From positions 1 to 38,770 of the forward strand of contig DASRFK010000036.1 in the NCBI GenBank assembly GCA_035651635.1: a DNA stretch of 38,770 nucleotides, written 5' to 3'. The notes beneath the pieces were generated by a model. The model had not been told where the DNA came from and did not search any database. It saw only the letters and a list, made by a program, of their open reading frames with translations. This document shows positions 1-8,136 of this stretch, piece by piece. A program made the translations under genes and the position numbers. Numbering within the stretch: position 1 is the stretch's first letter; each line of letters begins with the position of its first letter. The DNA comes from JANXQE01 sp035651635 (GTDB lineage: Bacteria; Verrucomicrobiota; Verrucomicrobiia; Limisphaerales; UBA8199).

Positions 1-205
1 TCAACAAAGGCTGATTGGTAAAAGTCACCAGCGCATTGGTAATGGCCAGGCGCGGCTGGTTGATCACGAGCGTAGGGTTGCCGGCCGCGTCATTGGTGAA
101 GGTAATTTCCCACGGCCCTTTTCGGGTGCGCCGGTTCTCGATCTTGCTGTAGAAAAAAGCGTAACAGATGAGCGCCAGCAAAAACGCCAGCACGAAGTGC
201 TTCAT
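1..205 (-). CDS. Partial small membrane-anchored protein (3' end beyond window)
   Basis: A reverse-strand reading frame opens with ATG at 205 and stays open to the window edge (68 codons). It begins MKHFVLAFLLALICYAFF, a short positive N-terminus followed by one hydrophobic segment (residues about 4-18), so it is either a signal anchor or an uncleaved signal peptide. The following part (KIENRRTRKGPWEITF, then NDAAGNPTLVINQPRLAITN) looks like an extracytoplasmic beta-rich region. It diverges from the CysJ-like gene. I do not recognise the family. The codon pattern and N-terminal anchor make it look real, but the C-terminus is missing. Confidence 0.55.
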   Translation of the reverse strand, partial: MKHFVLAFLLALICYAFFYSKIENRRTRKGPWEITFTNDAAGNPTLVINQPRLAITNALVTFTNQPLL

Positions 206-346
206 TGGCCCATCTGGTTTCATTTCCAGGAATTAGACTTGGGAAGCCTCACCAGCTTGTCAAGCTGGTTGCAAAAGCCCCCCTTAATGTTAAATATTAT
301 CAGCCGACATGAGCAACTGCTTGCGCCTTCCGCAGACGAACCGCGT

Positions 347-1531
347 ATGAACCCTTCTGTCACCTCCGCTTCCCAGCCGGGCGCCGCTCTTTATTCGCGC
401 AAAAATCCCTTCCTGGCCGAACTGATCGGGCACGAGCGTATGACTGGCCCGGAGTCCGCCAAAGACACCCGCCATTTTGTGCTGAGCCTGGCCGCTAGCG
501 GTATGCAGTACACGCCGGGCGACTCGCTGGCCGCTTTTGGGCGCAATTCGCCGGCCGTGGTTGACGAGTTGCTCGCCTGGTTGGAGTTCGACGCCGAAAC
601 GCCGGTGAAGCTTCCCAGCGGCCAAAGCACAACGTTGCGCCAGGCGCTGCAGCAGGAATACATCGTCAACCGAGCCAATCGCAAAGTCATGAGCGGCCTG
701 GCGGAACGAATTCCACAAGGTGAACAGCGCAACCGCCTCATGGAATTAGTCGATAACCCGGAAATGTTATCCGAATACATCGATACGCGCGACTACGTTG
801 ATATTCTCAAGGAGTTTGATGAAGCGAGCTTCGAGTCACCGGAAGCCTTTCTGTCCCAATTGACCCCGGTTGTGCCTCGGCTTTACTCGATTGCCTCCTC
901 GCTCCAGGCCCATCCTGGAGAGGTGCACTTGTGCGTTGCGGTCGTGCGCTATGACACGCATGGGCGCGCCAAGAAAGGTCTCGCCTCGGGCTTCCTGGCC
1001 GATCATGCGGACCTGTTCGTTAAGAACATTCCCATTTATGTGCAGGAATCACGCAGCTTTCGGCTGCCTAAAGATCCGTCCGCCGATATCATCATGTGCG
1101 GCCCGGGCGCCGGCATCGCTCCGTTCCGGGCCTTTGTCGAACAGCGAATCTGCGACGGGGCGACGGGGCGGAACTGGCTGTTCTTTGGCGAACAGCGACG
1201 TCATTGTGACTTTCTGTATGGCTCGGAATGGCTCGATTACCTGAAGAAAGGCAAGCTGCACCGGCTGGACCTGGCGTTTTCACGCGACCAATCCCACAAG
1301 ATATACGTTCAACATCGGATGCTGGAGCAGGCGAAAGAGCTTTGGGCCTGGATCCAGAACGGGGCCTATTTCTATGTTTGCGGCGATGCCAAACACATGG
1401 CCAAGGACGTTCACCAAACCCTCATCACGATCGCGCAACAGCAAGGTGGACTGTCAGCGGAAGCCGCGGGCGAATTCGTCAACGTCACTCTCATGCGCAC
1501 GCAGAAGCGTTATCTGCGGGACGTATACTGA
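347..1531 (+). CDS. cysJ: CysJ-like FAD/NADPH reductase without flavodoxin domain
   Basis: This is a ferredoxin-NADP reductase-fold flavoprotein of the sulfite reductase alpha (CysJ)/cytochrome P450 reductase family, expected to pass NADPH electrons through FAD to a partner such as sulfite reductase. From the ATG at 347 it has 394 residues. The FAD motif RLYSIASS lies near 178-185, the NADPH pyrophosphate motif CGPGAGIAPFRAF near 251-263, the FFGEQRRHCDFLY segment near 279-291, CGDAKHMAKDV near 345-355, and the family C-terminus YLRDVY ends the protein. The frame is open upstream to 197, but that extension has no family character, so I prefer 347. E. coli CysJ (about 600 residues) has an N-terminal FMN flavodoxin domain that is absent here; electrons may come through a separate flavodoxin or ferredoxin. 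No hemoprotein subunit gene is next to it. Confidence 0.85.
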   Translation: MNPSVTSASQPGAALYSRKNPFLAELIGHERMTGPESAKDTRHFVLSLAASGMQYTPGDSLAAFGRNSPAVVDELLAWLEFDAETPVKLPSGQSTTLRQALQQEYIVNRANRKVMSGLAERIPQGEQRNRLMELVDNPEMLSEYIDTRDYVDILKEFDEASFESPEAFLSQLTPVVPRLYSIASSLQAHPGEVHLCVAVVRYDTHGRAKKGLASGFLADHADLFVKNIPIYVQESRSFRLPKDPSADIIMCGPGAGIAPFRAFVEQRICDGATGRNWLFFGEQRRHCDFLYGSEWLDYLKKGKLHRLDLAFSRDQSHKIYVQHRMLEQAKELWAWIQNGAYFYVCGDAKHMAKDVHQTLITIAQQQGGLSAEAAGEFVNVTLMRTQKRYLRDVY

Positions 1532-1536
1532 GCGGA

Positions 1537-2313
1537 TTAGTGTTCCAGCCGCTGGAGAAATTCCTGGGCCAGCAATTCGTACGCGGCCGAGCCGGCGCTG
1601 TATTTGTCGTAATGGATGATCGGCTTGCCGAAACTGGGAGCTTCCGCCAGCCGGGTGCTGCGTGGAATCATGGTCTCAAAAACACGCTCGCCAAAGTGCT
1701 CGCGCACCTCGCTGACGACCTGTTGTGAAAGCCTGGTGCGGCCGTCGTACATCGTCATCACCACACCCGTCAGTTCCAGGCCGGGATTGACGCCATTATC
1801 ATGCAACTGAGCCATCACGCGGTTGAGCATCGAGATCCCCTCCAAGGCATAGTACTCACACTGCAAAGGGACCAGCACCCCGCCGGCCGCGGCGAAAGCG
1901 TTGAGGGTCAGGACCCCCAGGGAAGGCGGGCAATCGATCAGCACGAACTGGAATTGCTCTGATTGGACAATCGGGTCAAGAGCTGCGCGGACACGGTGGA
2001 GGTGATGGTCGGCGCGGGCTAGCTCGAAGTCCGCGCCGCAAAGGTCTACTTCACTGGGAACCACTTGAAGCCGTTCAAACGCGGTAGGTTTTATCTTTTC
2101 AGAAAGAGTCCCTTCGCCCAGCAGCACGCGATAAGCGCTGGCACCCTCGGTCTTTTCCAAACCCAGACCGCTGGTGGCATTGGCCTGCGGATCTAGATCG
2201 AAGAGCAGCACGTGCCGGCCTAAAGCGGCAAGGCAGGCCGAAAGGTTAACCGCCGTGGTGGTTTTGCCTACACCGCCCTTCTGATTGGCGACCGCGATTA
2301 CTTTGGTTGACAC
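1537..2313 (-). CDS. parA: ParA/Soj-family chromosome partitioning ATPase
   Basis: The 258-residue protein starts at a GTG (2313) and has the deviant Walker A motif KGGVGKTTT (residues 12-20), Walker A' region FDLDPQANATSGLG, Walker B LIDCPPSLG and the SRTRLSQQV-type C-terminal segment (seen as DGRTRLSQQV). These are hallmarks of small chromosomal ParA/Soj ATPases, which form dynamic gradients on nucleoid DNA and move ParB-parS complexes. The usual parB is not in the interval; the next gene downstream is the convergent CysJ-like gene, 5 bp away. It diverges from hpf. It could also be an orphan ParA that positions another cargo, but length and sequence fit Soj best. Confidence 0.9.
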   Translation of the reverse strand: MSTKVIAVANQKGGVGKTTTAVNLSACLAALGRHVLLFDLDPQANATSGLGLEKTEGASAYRVLLGEGTLSEKIKPTAFERLQVVPSEVDLCGADFELARADHHLHRVRAALDPIVQSEQFQFVLIDCPPSLGVLTLNAFAAAGGVLVPLQCEYYALEGISMLNRVMAQLHDNGVNPGLELTGVVMTMYDGRTRLSQQVVSEVREHFGERVFETMIPRSTRLAEAPSFGKPIIHYDKYSAGSAAYELLAQEFLQRLEH

Positions 2314-2417
2314 CGGAGTTGATCTTTAGGTGTACGACTAGATGAATTCAAGTTCCCATTGGGCTGCACTCAGTACTTTAACTGGATTTTATGTTGGCCC
2401 GGCTGCATCATAGCGCC

Positions 2418-2771
2418 ATGAACTTGATCCTCTCGACGCACAATGTGACGCTGACCAAGGCCATCGAAGATCATATTATCAGCCGCGTTTCCAAGCTCGA
2501 GCACCTGGCTCGCTTCGCCATCAATGCCCGGGTCACCCTGGAACATGACCAGACCAAAGCCGCGGAGCGCCAGTTTTCCTGCTCGATCCGCCTGTCGCTG
2601 CCTGGCCCGGATTTGTTCGCGGCCGACGTCGAGAGCGATCTTTATGCCGCCATTGACCTGGTCGCGAAGAAAATCGAGCAACAGATCCGCAAGCGCCAGA
2701 ACAAACGCAAAGCGCGCAAACACAAAGTGGCGGCGCGCACCAAACGTTCCCGGCAGGAGAGTGAAGCTTAA
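2418..2771 (+). CDS. hpf: Ribosome hibernation promoting factor (HPF/RaiA family, short form)
   Basis: This small basic protein of 117 residues binds the 30S decoding region in stationary phase and blocks translation. The start MNLILSTHNVTLTKAIEDHI, the central RVTLEHDQ strand, and the DLFAADVESDLYAAIDLVAKKIEQQI segment followed by a lysine/arginine-rich helix are typical of the S30AE domain. The length matches short HPF without the C-terminal dimerisation domain of long HPF. An in-frame ATG at 2391 exists, but the family N-terminus fits 2418. No clear Shine-Dalgarno sequence is present. It is divergent from parA and lies about 110 bp before the amidohydrolase, so it may be transcribed alone. 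Confidence 0.88.
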   Translation: MNLILSTHNVTLTKAIEDHIISRVSKLEHLARFAINARVTLEHDQTKAAERQFSCSIRLSLPGPDLFAADVESDLYAAIDLVAKKIEQQIRKRQNKRKARKHKVAARTKRSRQESEA

Positions 2772-2879
2772 CCTTCGGCAGCCCGCGCCCGCCCAGTCGT
2801 CGCTCTTTCTTTACGGCCCGGCCGAGCCGCTCCGTGCTCCGGCTCAACGGCCCCGCGCCCTTCTATCCGTCAGGGTCAA

Positions 2880-4124
2880 ATGATTCTACGGGCGCGAATA
2901 GTCCTGCCGCTGACCCAGCCCCCAATCTCAGACGGGGCCGTGTTCCTCTCGGGCGAGCGCATCCAGCGGGTTGGGCGCTGGCGCGATCTTCGTGCTGAGT
3001 CTTCGGAGAGCAGCGTTGATCTCGGCGAAGTTATGTTAATGCCGGGGCTCGTGAATGCCCATTGCCATCTTGACTACACCCACATGGCCGGCCAGTTTCC
3101 GCCGCCCAGGCACTTCATCGATTGGTTGAAGTTAATCACGACTACCAAAGCGCAGTGGACAGCGGCCGAATACCGCGCCTCCTGGCTGAGCGGCGCGGAG
3201 ATGCTGGTCCGGACCGGAACCACCACTGTGGCGGACATCGAAGCTGTCCCCCAGCTTCTGCCTCAAATTTGGGACTCGACACCGTTGCGGATCCTCTCGT
3301 TTCTCGAGATGATCGGCATCACCAGCCGGCGGCCTCCGGACCGCGTTTTGCAGGAAGCACTCGACAAAATTCAAACGCTGCCACACCAACGGTGCCTGGG
3401 GGGACTCTCCCCGCACGCCCCCTACTCGACCGTTCCTGCCTTATTAGAGCAGAGCGCGGAAGTGGCTCGACGCCGTGGCTGGCTGCTCTGCACGCACGTG
3501 GCCGAATCCAAGCCCGAGTTTCTCATGTTCACCAAGGCCCGCGGGGACATGTTCGAATGGCTCCAACGTAGCGGCCGGGAAATGTCGGACTGCGGTTTAG
3601 GCTCGCCGGTGAAGCACTTGGAACGTTGCGGTGTCCTGCGTCGGAACTTGTTGGCCACGCATGTGAACTACCTGGCGCGCGGTGATGCCGCGTTGCTCGC
3701 CCGTCGAAAGGTCAGCGTCGTTCATTGCCCGCGCAGCCACGCTTACTTTGATCATGAATCTTTCCCTCTGCGCCGGCTGTATCGCGCTGGGGTTAACGTT
3801 TGCCTCGGCACCGACAGCCTCGCGAGTGTGATCAAGACTCGGCGCCAGGATCTCGAACTCGATATGCTGGCAGAAATGAGGGTTCTGGCGGATCGCCAGA
3901 GCTGGCTTTCACCCAAGACAATTCTGCGCATGGCCACTGTCGCCGGCGCCCTGGCCCTCGCCCGCGGCGGGGTGATCGGCCAGTTGTCCCCAGGCGCACT
4001 GGCTGACATCGTTGCGTTGCCGGGTCCCGACACGCCCAAGCGGGCCGCCGAAGCTGTCCTGGAACACCGGGGGCGTGTAGCCGCGAGTATGATCGAGGGC
4101 GCCTGGGTAATTCCTCCGGCATGA
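2880..4124 (+). CDS. Amidohydrolase, nucleoside-deaminase-like (MtaD/aminofutalosine deaminase type)
   Basis: A 414-residue metal-dependent hydrolase of the amidohydrolase superfamily, chlorohydrolase/MTA-SAH deaminase branch. Visible metal and catalytic residues are NAHCHLD (H61, H63), THVAES (H206, E209), ATHVNY (H261), VHCPRSH (H282) and LGTDSLAS (D312). The N-terminal beta strand and the C-terminal GALADIVAL segment form the small beta domain of these enzymes. Its TGA overlaps the ATG of bioF (ATGA), so the two are probably translationally coupled. Possible roles are deamination of methylthioadenosine, 5'-deoxyadenosine or S-adenosylhomocysteine, or aminofutalosine deamination in menaquinone synthesis; the sequence alone does not decide. 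The biotin context favours, by inference only, clearing adenosyl by-products of BioA and BioB. Confidence 0.82.
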   Translation: MILRARIVLPLTQPPISDGAVFLSGERIQRVGRWRDLRAESSESSVDLGEVMLMPGLVNAHCHLDYTHMAGQFPPPRHFIDWLKLITTTKAQWTAAEYRASWLSGAEMLVRTGTTTVADIEAVPQLLPQIWDSTPLRILSFLEMIGITSRRPPDRVLQEALDKIQTLPHQRCLGGLSPHAPYSTVPALLEQSAEVARRRGWLLCTHVAESKPEFLMFTKARGDMFEWLQRSGREMSDCGLGSPVKHLERCGVLRRNLLATHVNYLARGDAALLARRKVSVVHCPRSHAYFDHESFPLRRLYRAGVNVCLGTDSLASVIKTRRQDLELDMLAEMRVLADRQSWLSPKTILRMATVAGALALARGGVIGQLSPGALADIVALPGPDTPKRAAEAVLEHRGRVAASMIEGAWVIPPA

Positions 4125-5323
4125 ATACGTTTCAAACAGAACTCGAGCGGGAACTACTCCTGTTGCGCGCGCAGGGCCTCCACCGTGAACTGCGCCAGGT
4201 TGATTCACCGCAGCGATCCCGGATCGAAGTCGGTGGGAGAGTCCTGCTGAATTTTTCCTCTAACGATTATCTCGGCCTGGCCAACCACCCGGCCTTGAAG
4301 GAAGCTGCCATACACGCTATTGAGCGGTACGGCGCAGGCGCGGGCGCGTCACGTTTGATTTGTGGTTCGCTGGCGCCTCACCACGAGTTGGAGAATGCCC
4401 TGGCGGCCTTCAAAACCAGTTCCGCGGCCTTGGCTTTTTCAACCGGCTACGCCGCTGCCATGGGAACGATTTGCGCCCTGGCCGATTCCAACGACGTGAT
4501 TATTTTGGATAAATTGGTTCATGCCTCTATTGTGGACGCCGCCCGGCTGTCCCAGGCAAAGCTGAGGGTCTTTCGGCACAACGATCTCAATCACCTGGAG
4601 GAATTGTTGCGCTGGGCTGCTCAACGGGAGTCGGTTTCCGCGAACAAACGCCGCGTTCGCGTGCTCGTGGTAACCGAAAGTGTCTTTAGCATGGACGGTG
4701 ATCAGGCCTCCCTCCGGGAAATCGTAGGACTTAAGGAAAGGTACGGCGCCTCTCTGATGGTGGATGAGGCTCATGCGACGGGGCTGTATGGCGTCAATCG
4801 TCGCGGCCTGGCCGAGGAATTGGGCGTGGCCGGCCGAATCGAGATTCAGATGGGCACGCTCGGCAAAGCACTCGGGGCTGCCGGAGGTTTTATTTGTGGC
4901 TCCCGCGGCTTGATTGATTACCTGATCAACCGCGCGCGATCGTTTATTTTCTCGACGGCGCCAGTCCCGGCGGCCGCCGCCGCGGCGACTGCGGCAATTC
5001 GTTTAGTGCAGTCCGAGTGCGGCGAGCAACGGCGTGCCCGGCTGTGGCAACTGGTTTCGGCTCTGCGTTCGTGCCTCGAGATTGGCGGCCCTTCCCGCAG
5101 CGCCATCATCCCGCTTCACATTGGGGATGAGTCCCGGGCGGTTGCGACAGCGGCGGCCCTGCGAGAGCGCGGGATTTTCATTTCGGCGATCCGCTACCCG
5201 ACTGTCGCGCGCGGTCGCGCCCGCCTGCGGCTCACGCTGACCTCGGACCATTCGGAGTCCGATTTGGAGCAAGTAACGACCGCTGTCACTCAGGTAAACT
5301 CTTCGCCTTCCGAATCACATTGA
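4121..5323 (+). CDS. bioF: 8-amino-7-oxononanoate synthase (BioF)
   Basis: A 400-residue alpha-oxoamine synthase (PLP fold type I) that condenses pimeloyl thioester with L-alanine to give KAPA, CO2 and a free thiol carrier in biotin synthesis. The sequence shows NFSSNDYLGLANHP (44-57), GAGASRLICGS (73-83), the VTESVFSMDGD segment (184-194), DEAHATGLYG (215-224) and the PLP lysine K249 in GTLGKALG. Family length is about 385-400 residues. The start codon overlaps the stop of the amidohydrolase and the stop lies 3 bp before the bioA start, so the three genes form one operon. Glycine C-acetyltransferase is the closest alternative, but adjacency to bioA supports BioF. Confidence 0.9.
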   Translation: MNTFQTELERELLLLRAQGLHRELRQVDSPQRSRIEVGGRVLLNFSSNDYLGLANHPALKEAAIHAIERYGAGAGASRLICGSLAPHHELENALAAFKTSSAALAFSTGYAAAMGTICALADSNDVIILDKLVHASIVDAARLSQAKLRVFRHNDLNHLEELLRWAAQRESVSANKRRVRVLVVTESVFSMDGDQASLREIVGLKERYGASLMVDEAHATGLYGVNRRGLAEELGVAGRIEIQMGTLGKALGAAGGFICGSRGLIDYLINRARSFIFSTAPVPAAAAAATAAIRLVQSECGEQRRARLWQLVSALRSCLEIGGPSRSAIIPLHIGDESRAVATAAALRERGIFISAIRYPTVARGRARLRLTLTSDHSESDLEQVTTAVTQVNSSPSESH

Positions 5324-5326
5324 ACC

Positions 5327-6865
5327 ATGGAATCCCTGGCTGAGCTCGATCATCGCTACCTCTGGCATCCTTTTACCCAGATGCGCGATTGGCTCAAAAC
5401 CGAACCGATCGTCCTCGTCCGCGGACGGGGCGCCGAACTGATGGACGACCGAGGGCGCAAATACCTCGATGCCAACTCCTCGATCTGGACCAACCTGCAT
5501 GGCCACAATCATCCCCGAATTAACCGAGCCATTGTCCAACAGCTCGGCAAAATTGCCCACAGCTCCGCTCTCGGTTTTGCCAACGAACCCGCCTCGCAAC
5601 TCGGCAAAGCCCTGATACTGGCTGCCAGCCCGACCGCCAGCAGCGCTGCGGCGGCCGACACAAAAAAGAACCCCCGGACCGCTCTCTCCAAGGTCTTCTT
5701 TTCTGATGACGGCTCAACGGCCATGGAGGTGGCCCTCAAGCTTGCCTTCGAAACCGCGCGTCGCAGCGGCCGAGCCCGAAAGCCTCGCTTCCTCAGCCTG
5801 CAAAACGCATACCACGGCGATACCGTCGGAGCCGTGTCTCTGGGCCACATCGATCTCTTCCACAAAGCCTATTCGCCGTTGCTCTTCAAATCCGATAAAG
5901 TCATGGCGCCGTACTGTTATCGGTGCACCTTTAACCGCACCAAACCGGAGCGCGCAGATGCCCGCCAATATCGCAAATGCAATTGGGAATGTTTGGCACA
6001 ACTGGAGCAGAAGTGCGCCATCAAACGACGCGGCGGAGAGCCCTATGCCGGTTTTGTTTTTGAGCCGTCAATGCAAGGCGCGGCCGGTATGATCCCCCAA
6101 CCCAAAGGCTGGCTCCAACGCGCTTGCGGCATTGCCCGTGAAAACGGGGCTTTGTTGATCGCCGACGAAGTAATGACTGGTTTCGGGCGCACAGGCTCGG
6201 CACAAACGCAGTCCACGTTCGCTGAGTCTAACGACGTCCCCGGAAGTTCCCCGCCATTGCGACCAAGCACGCGGATGAGCAGGGTGCCGGTCAGGAGCCC
6301 TTTATTTGCCTGCCATCACGAAGATGTGCAACCCGATCTCATGGCCCTCGCCAAAGGCCTTACGGGAGGCTACCTGCCGATGGCAGCGACGCTGAGTTCA
6401 CAAGCGGTATTTGACTCATTCCTTGGGGAATATGAGGATTTTAAAACCTTTTTCCACGGTCACAGTTTCACCGGCAACCAGTTGGGCGCTGCCTCTGCCC
6501 TGGCCAGCTTGGAAATGCTTCAAGAACCTGCGTCGACCACGGCCCGCGTGCAGTTAGAAAACGCGCTCACACAGCAACTGGGCCAACTTTGGCAGCATCC
6601 CCAGGTCGGAGACATCCGCCAGGCCGGTCTGATCGCGGGGATCGAATTGGTTGAAGATTGGAAAACTCGAAAGCCTTTCGATCTGCGTCAACGCGCCGGC
6701 ATGCGGGTCTGTGAGGCCATGGCGCGGCGGGGCGTTTTAACGCGGCCGGTCGGCAATGTCGTTGTCTTGATGCCGCCCTATTGCACCACCGAAAAGCAGG
6801 TTAAGCGCATGGTGGCAGTTCTTGGCGAGAGTATCGCCGAAACACTCCAGGGAAAGAGCCCCTAA
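5327..6865 (+). CDS. bioA: DAPA aminotransferase (BioA) with a 35-residue core insert
   Basis: A class III PLP aminotransferase that converts KAPA to DAPA, classically with S-adenosylmethionine as amino donor. Visible parts are HRYLWHPFTQM (9-19), FFSDDGSTAMEVALK (124-138), LSLQNAYHGDTVGAVSLG, the cysteine-bearing CYRCTFNRTKPERADAR segment, ADEVMTGFGRTG (279-290) and the PLP lysine K343 in ALAKGLTGGYLP. At 512 residues it is 60-80 longer than usual. Most of the excess is an insert at residues 291-325, between GFGRTG and LFACHHEDVQPD, which normally abut; another low-complexity Ala/Ser stretch sits near 99-112. The reading frame is intact across both. It is the last gene of the amidohydrolase-bioF-bioA operon. 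Confidence 0.88.
   Translation: MESLAELDHRYLWHPFTQMRDWLKTEPIVLVRGRGAELMDDRGRKYLDANSSIWTNLHGHNHPRINRAIVQQLGKIAHSSALGFANEPASQLGKALILAASPTASSAAAADTKKNPRTALSKVFFSDDGSTAMEVALKLAFETARRSGRARKPRFLSLQNAYHGDTVGAVSLGHIDLFHKAYSPLLFKSDKVMAPYCYRCTFNRTKPERADARQYRKCNWECLAQLEQKCAIKRRGGEPYAGFVFEPSMQGAAGMIPQPKGWLQRACGIARENGALLIADEVMTGFGRTGSAQTQSTFAESNDVPGSSPPLRPSTRMSRVPVRSPLFACHHEDVQPDLMALAKGLTGGYLPMAATLSSQAVFDSFLGEYEDFKTFFHGHSFTGNQLGAASALASLEMLQEPASTTARVQLENALTQQLGQLWQHPQVGDIRQAGLIAGIELVEDWKTRKPFDLRQRAGMRVCEAMARRGVLTRPVGNVVVLMPPYCTTEKQVKRMVAVLGESIAETLQGKSP
6199..6303 (+). other. In-frame 105-bp insert within bioA
   Basis: These 35 codons separate two halves of a motif that is contiguous in ordinary BioA proteins (GFGRTG, then FACEHE-like). 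The encoded stretch is rich in Ser, Pro, Arg and Thr (for example PLRPSTRMSRVPVRSP) and is predicted to be a disordered loop. The length is a multiple of three and there are no stops. I see no obvious target-site duplication or second copy in the window. Confidence 0.6.
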
Positions 6866-7225
6866 ACACCCATGGACACGGGTTTGCAGGGAAGAAGGGC
6901 TCCTTTTTCCTAACGGCATGGTTCCCATATGTGTTGCGTTTAAAATCAGAAATCCGAAGGTCGAAACTCGAAAGAAGGCCGAAATCCGACCCGCTGCGCC
7001 GGTGCGACAGCGCGGCGAGAGGCCGAAAAGGTCCGCCAGGTAAGGTCTTGTAGGGTTCGAGGTATTGCAGCGGGACTTCGGATTTCGGATTTCGGGTTTC
7101 TTTCGAGTTTCGACCTTCGGCCTTCGGGTTTCCGACGCGACGTTCGGCCTGCAAGCATTGCACCTGCCCCTCAAGCCTGAGGGTTGGAGCCCCTTTTCCC
7201 TCCAAATCCGTGTCTATCGGTGTTT
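6866..7225. repeat. Composite palindromic intergenic element (two nested inverted repeats)
   Basis: The space between bioA and the sugar transferase gene holds two nested inverted repeats. Outer arms at 6866-6905 and 7186-7225 are complementary at about 34 of 40 positions; the right arm contains TCCGTGTCTATCGGTGTTT. Inner arms at 6954-6976 and 7098-7120 are perfectly complementary over 23 bp, and pairing continues inward imperfectly (GCAGCGGG at 7068-7075 against CCCGCTGC near 6990). Between them are direct repeats of TTCGGAT. No reading frame in the element looks coding. It may be a nonautonomous element or a strong bidirectional structure that ends bioA transcription. Confidence 0.7.
7172..7185 (+). 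other. Small hairpin CCTCA-AGCC-TGAGG
   Basis: A 5-bp stem with a 4-nt loop lies just inside the outer right arm of the composite palindrome. No T-tract follows, so it is not a convincing intrinsic terminator. Confidence 0.25.
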
Positions 7226-7345
7226 ATCCGGAAAGCGCCAAGCAAGCGTCCAGGGGTTTCCCCGGAAGGGACGTCCGTAATGTCGCACTTTTATTTCCGT
7301 AATGGGCGGAGTTGAGAAAATTCTCTGCCAGAGGAGAATGCACCC

Positions 7346-8131
7346 ATGAAATTTGCGCAGGCAACACGGCCCGAAATTGTCGAGACTCCGGTGCAGCCGG
7401 ATGACACGGCTTTCGCGGGCCCGAATGACGAGCTTCAGACCGGTCGCCCGACACCTGCGCTCCCGCTTTGGAAACGTGCTCTGGATCTAAGCCTGTTGCT
7501 CGTTTCGCTCCCCGGACTGCTCCTCGTGGGCTCGCTCGTTGCGCTGATCATTAAGCTCGGTTCGCGCGGTCCGGTCTTCTTTCGCCAAAAACGGGTCGGC
7601 TACAAAGGCCGCGAGTTCGTGTGTTATAAATTTCGAACGATGGTGGTTAACGCCGAGACCGCCTCCCATCAGCGCCATACCCAGGAGCTAATTCGCTCCC
7701 AGACGGCCATGGTCAAGCTGGACTCGCGTCGCGACCCTCGCCTGATCCCCTTAGGCAGTTTGCTGCGCTCGAGCGGCTTGGATGAGCTGCCCCAACTGCT
7801 CAACGTCCTTCGTGGCGAAATGAGCGTGGTCGGGCCCCGCCCCTGCATTCGCTACGAGTGCGACGCCTACGAGCCCTGGCACTGGCAACGCTTTGATGCG
7901 GTCCCGGGCCTGACCGGTTTGTGGCAGGTCAGCGGCAAGAACCGCACCACTTTCAATCAAATGGTCCGGCTGGATATCGAGTATTCACAGCGCCTGAACT
8001 TTTGGTTGGATCTGCAAATCATCGTTAAAACCTTGCCCGCTTTGTGGCGCCAGTACTGCGACGTGCAGGCTGCACGCCGCCCCCAAACCCTCGCTCAGGT
8101 CGGTACGGCTCTGGAATCTTTCAGTTCATAA
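7346..8131 (+). CDS. Bacterial sugar-1-phosphate transferase (undecaprenyl-phosphate, WbaP/WcaJ C-terminal type)
   Basis: A 261-residue monotopic phosphoglycosyl transferase that moves a sugar-1-phosphate from a UDP-sugar to undecaprenyl phosphate, the first step of exopolysaccharide or O-antigen repeat assembly. It has the WKRALDLSLLLVSLPGLLL membrane segment (about 34-55), GPVFFRQKRVGYKGREF, YKFRTMVVNAE, SSGLDELPQLLNVLRGEMS, VVGPRPCIRYE and the C-terminal PGLTGLWQVSGKN motif. It lacks the four-helix N-terminal module of WbaP, so it is the minimal PglC-like form. A good ribosome binding site (GAGGAG, about 9 nt before ATG) supports the start, which is unusual in this window. It is followed after 5 bp by the oxidoreductase gene, so they are probably co-transcribed. 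Confidence 0.92.
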   Translation: MKFAQATRPEIVETPVQPDDTAFAGPNDELQTGRPTPALPLWKRALDLSLLLVSLPGLLLVGSLVALIIKLGSRGPVFFRQKRVGYKGREFVCYKFRTMVVNAETASHQRHTQELIRSQTAMVKLDSRRDPRLIPLGSLLRSSGLDELPQLLNVLRGEMSVVGPRPCIRYECDAYEPWHWQRFDAVPGLTGLWQVSGKNRTTFNQMVRLDIEYSQRLNFWLDLQIIVKTLPALWRQYCDVQAARRPQTLAQVGTALESFSS

Positions 8132-8136
8132 ACAAC

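Noticed and set aside
7346..7400. Sigma-54 promoter before the sugar transferase gene
   Set aside because: The upstream sequence TGTCGCACTTTTATTT lacks the GG and GC at the required spacing.
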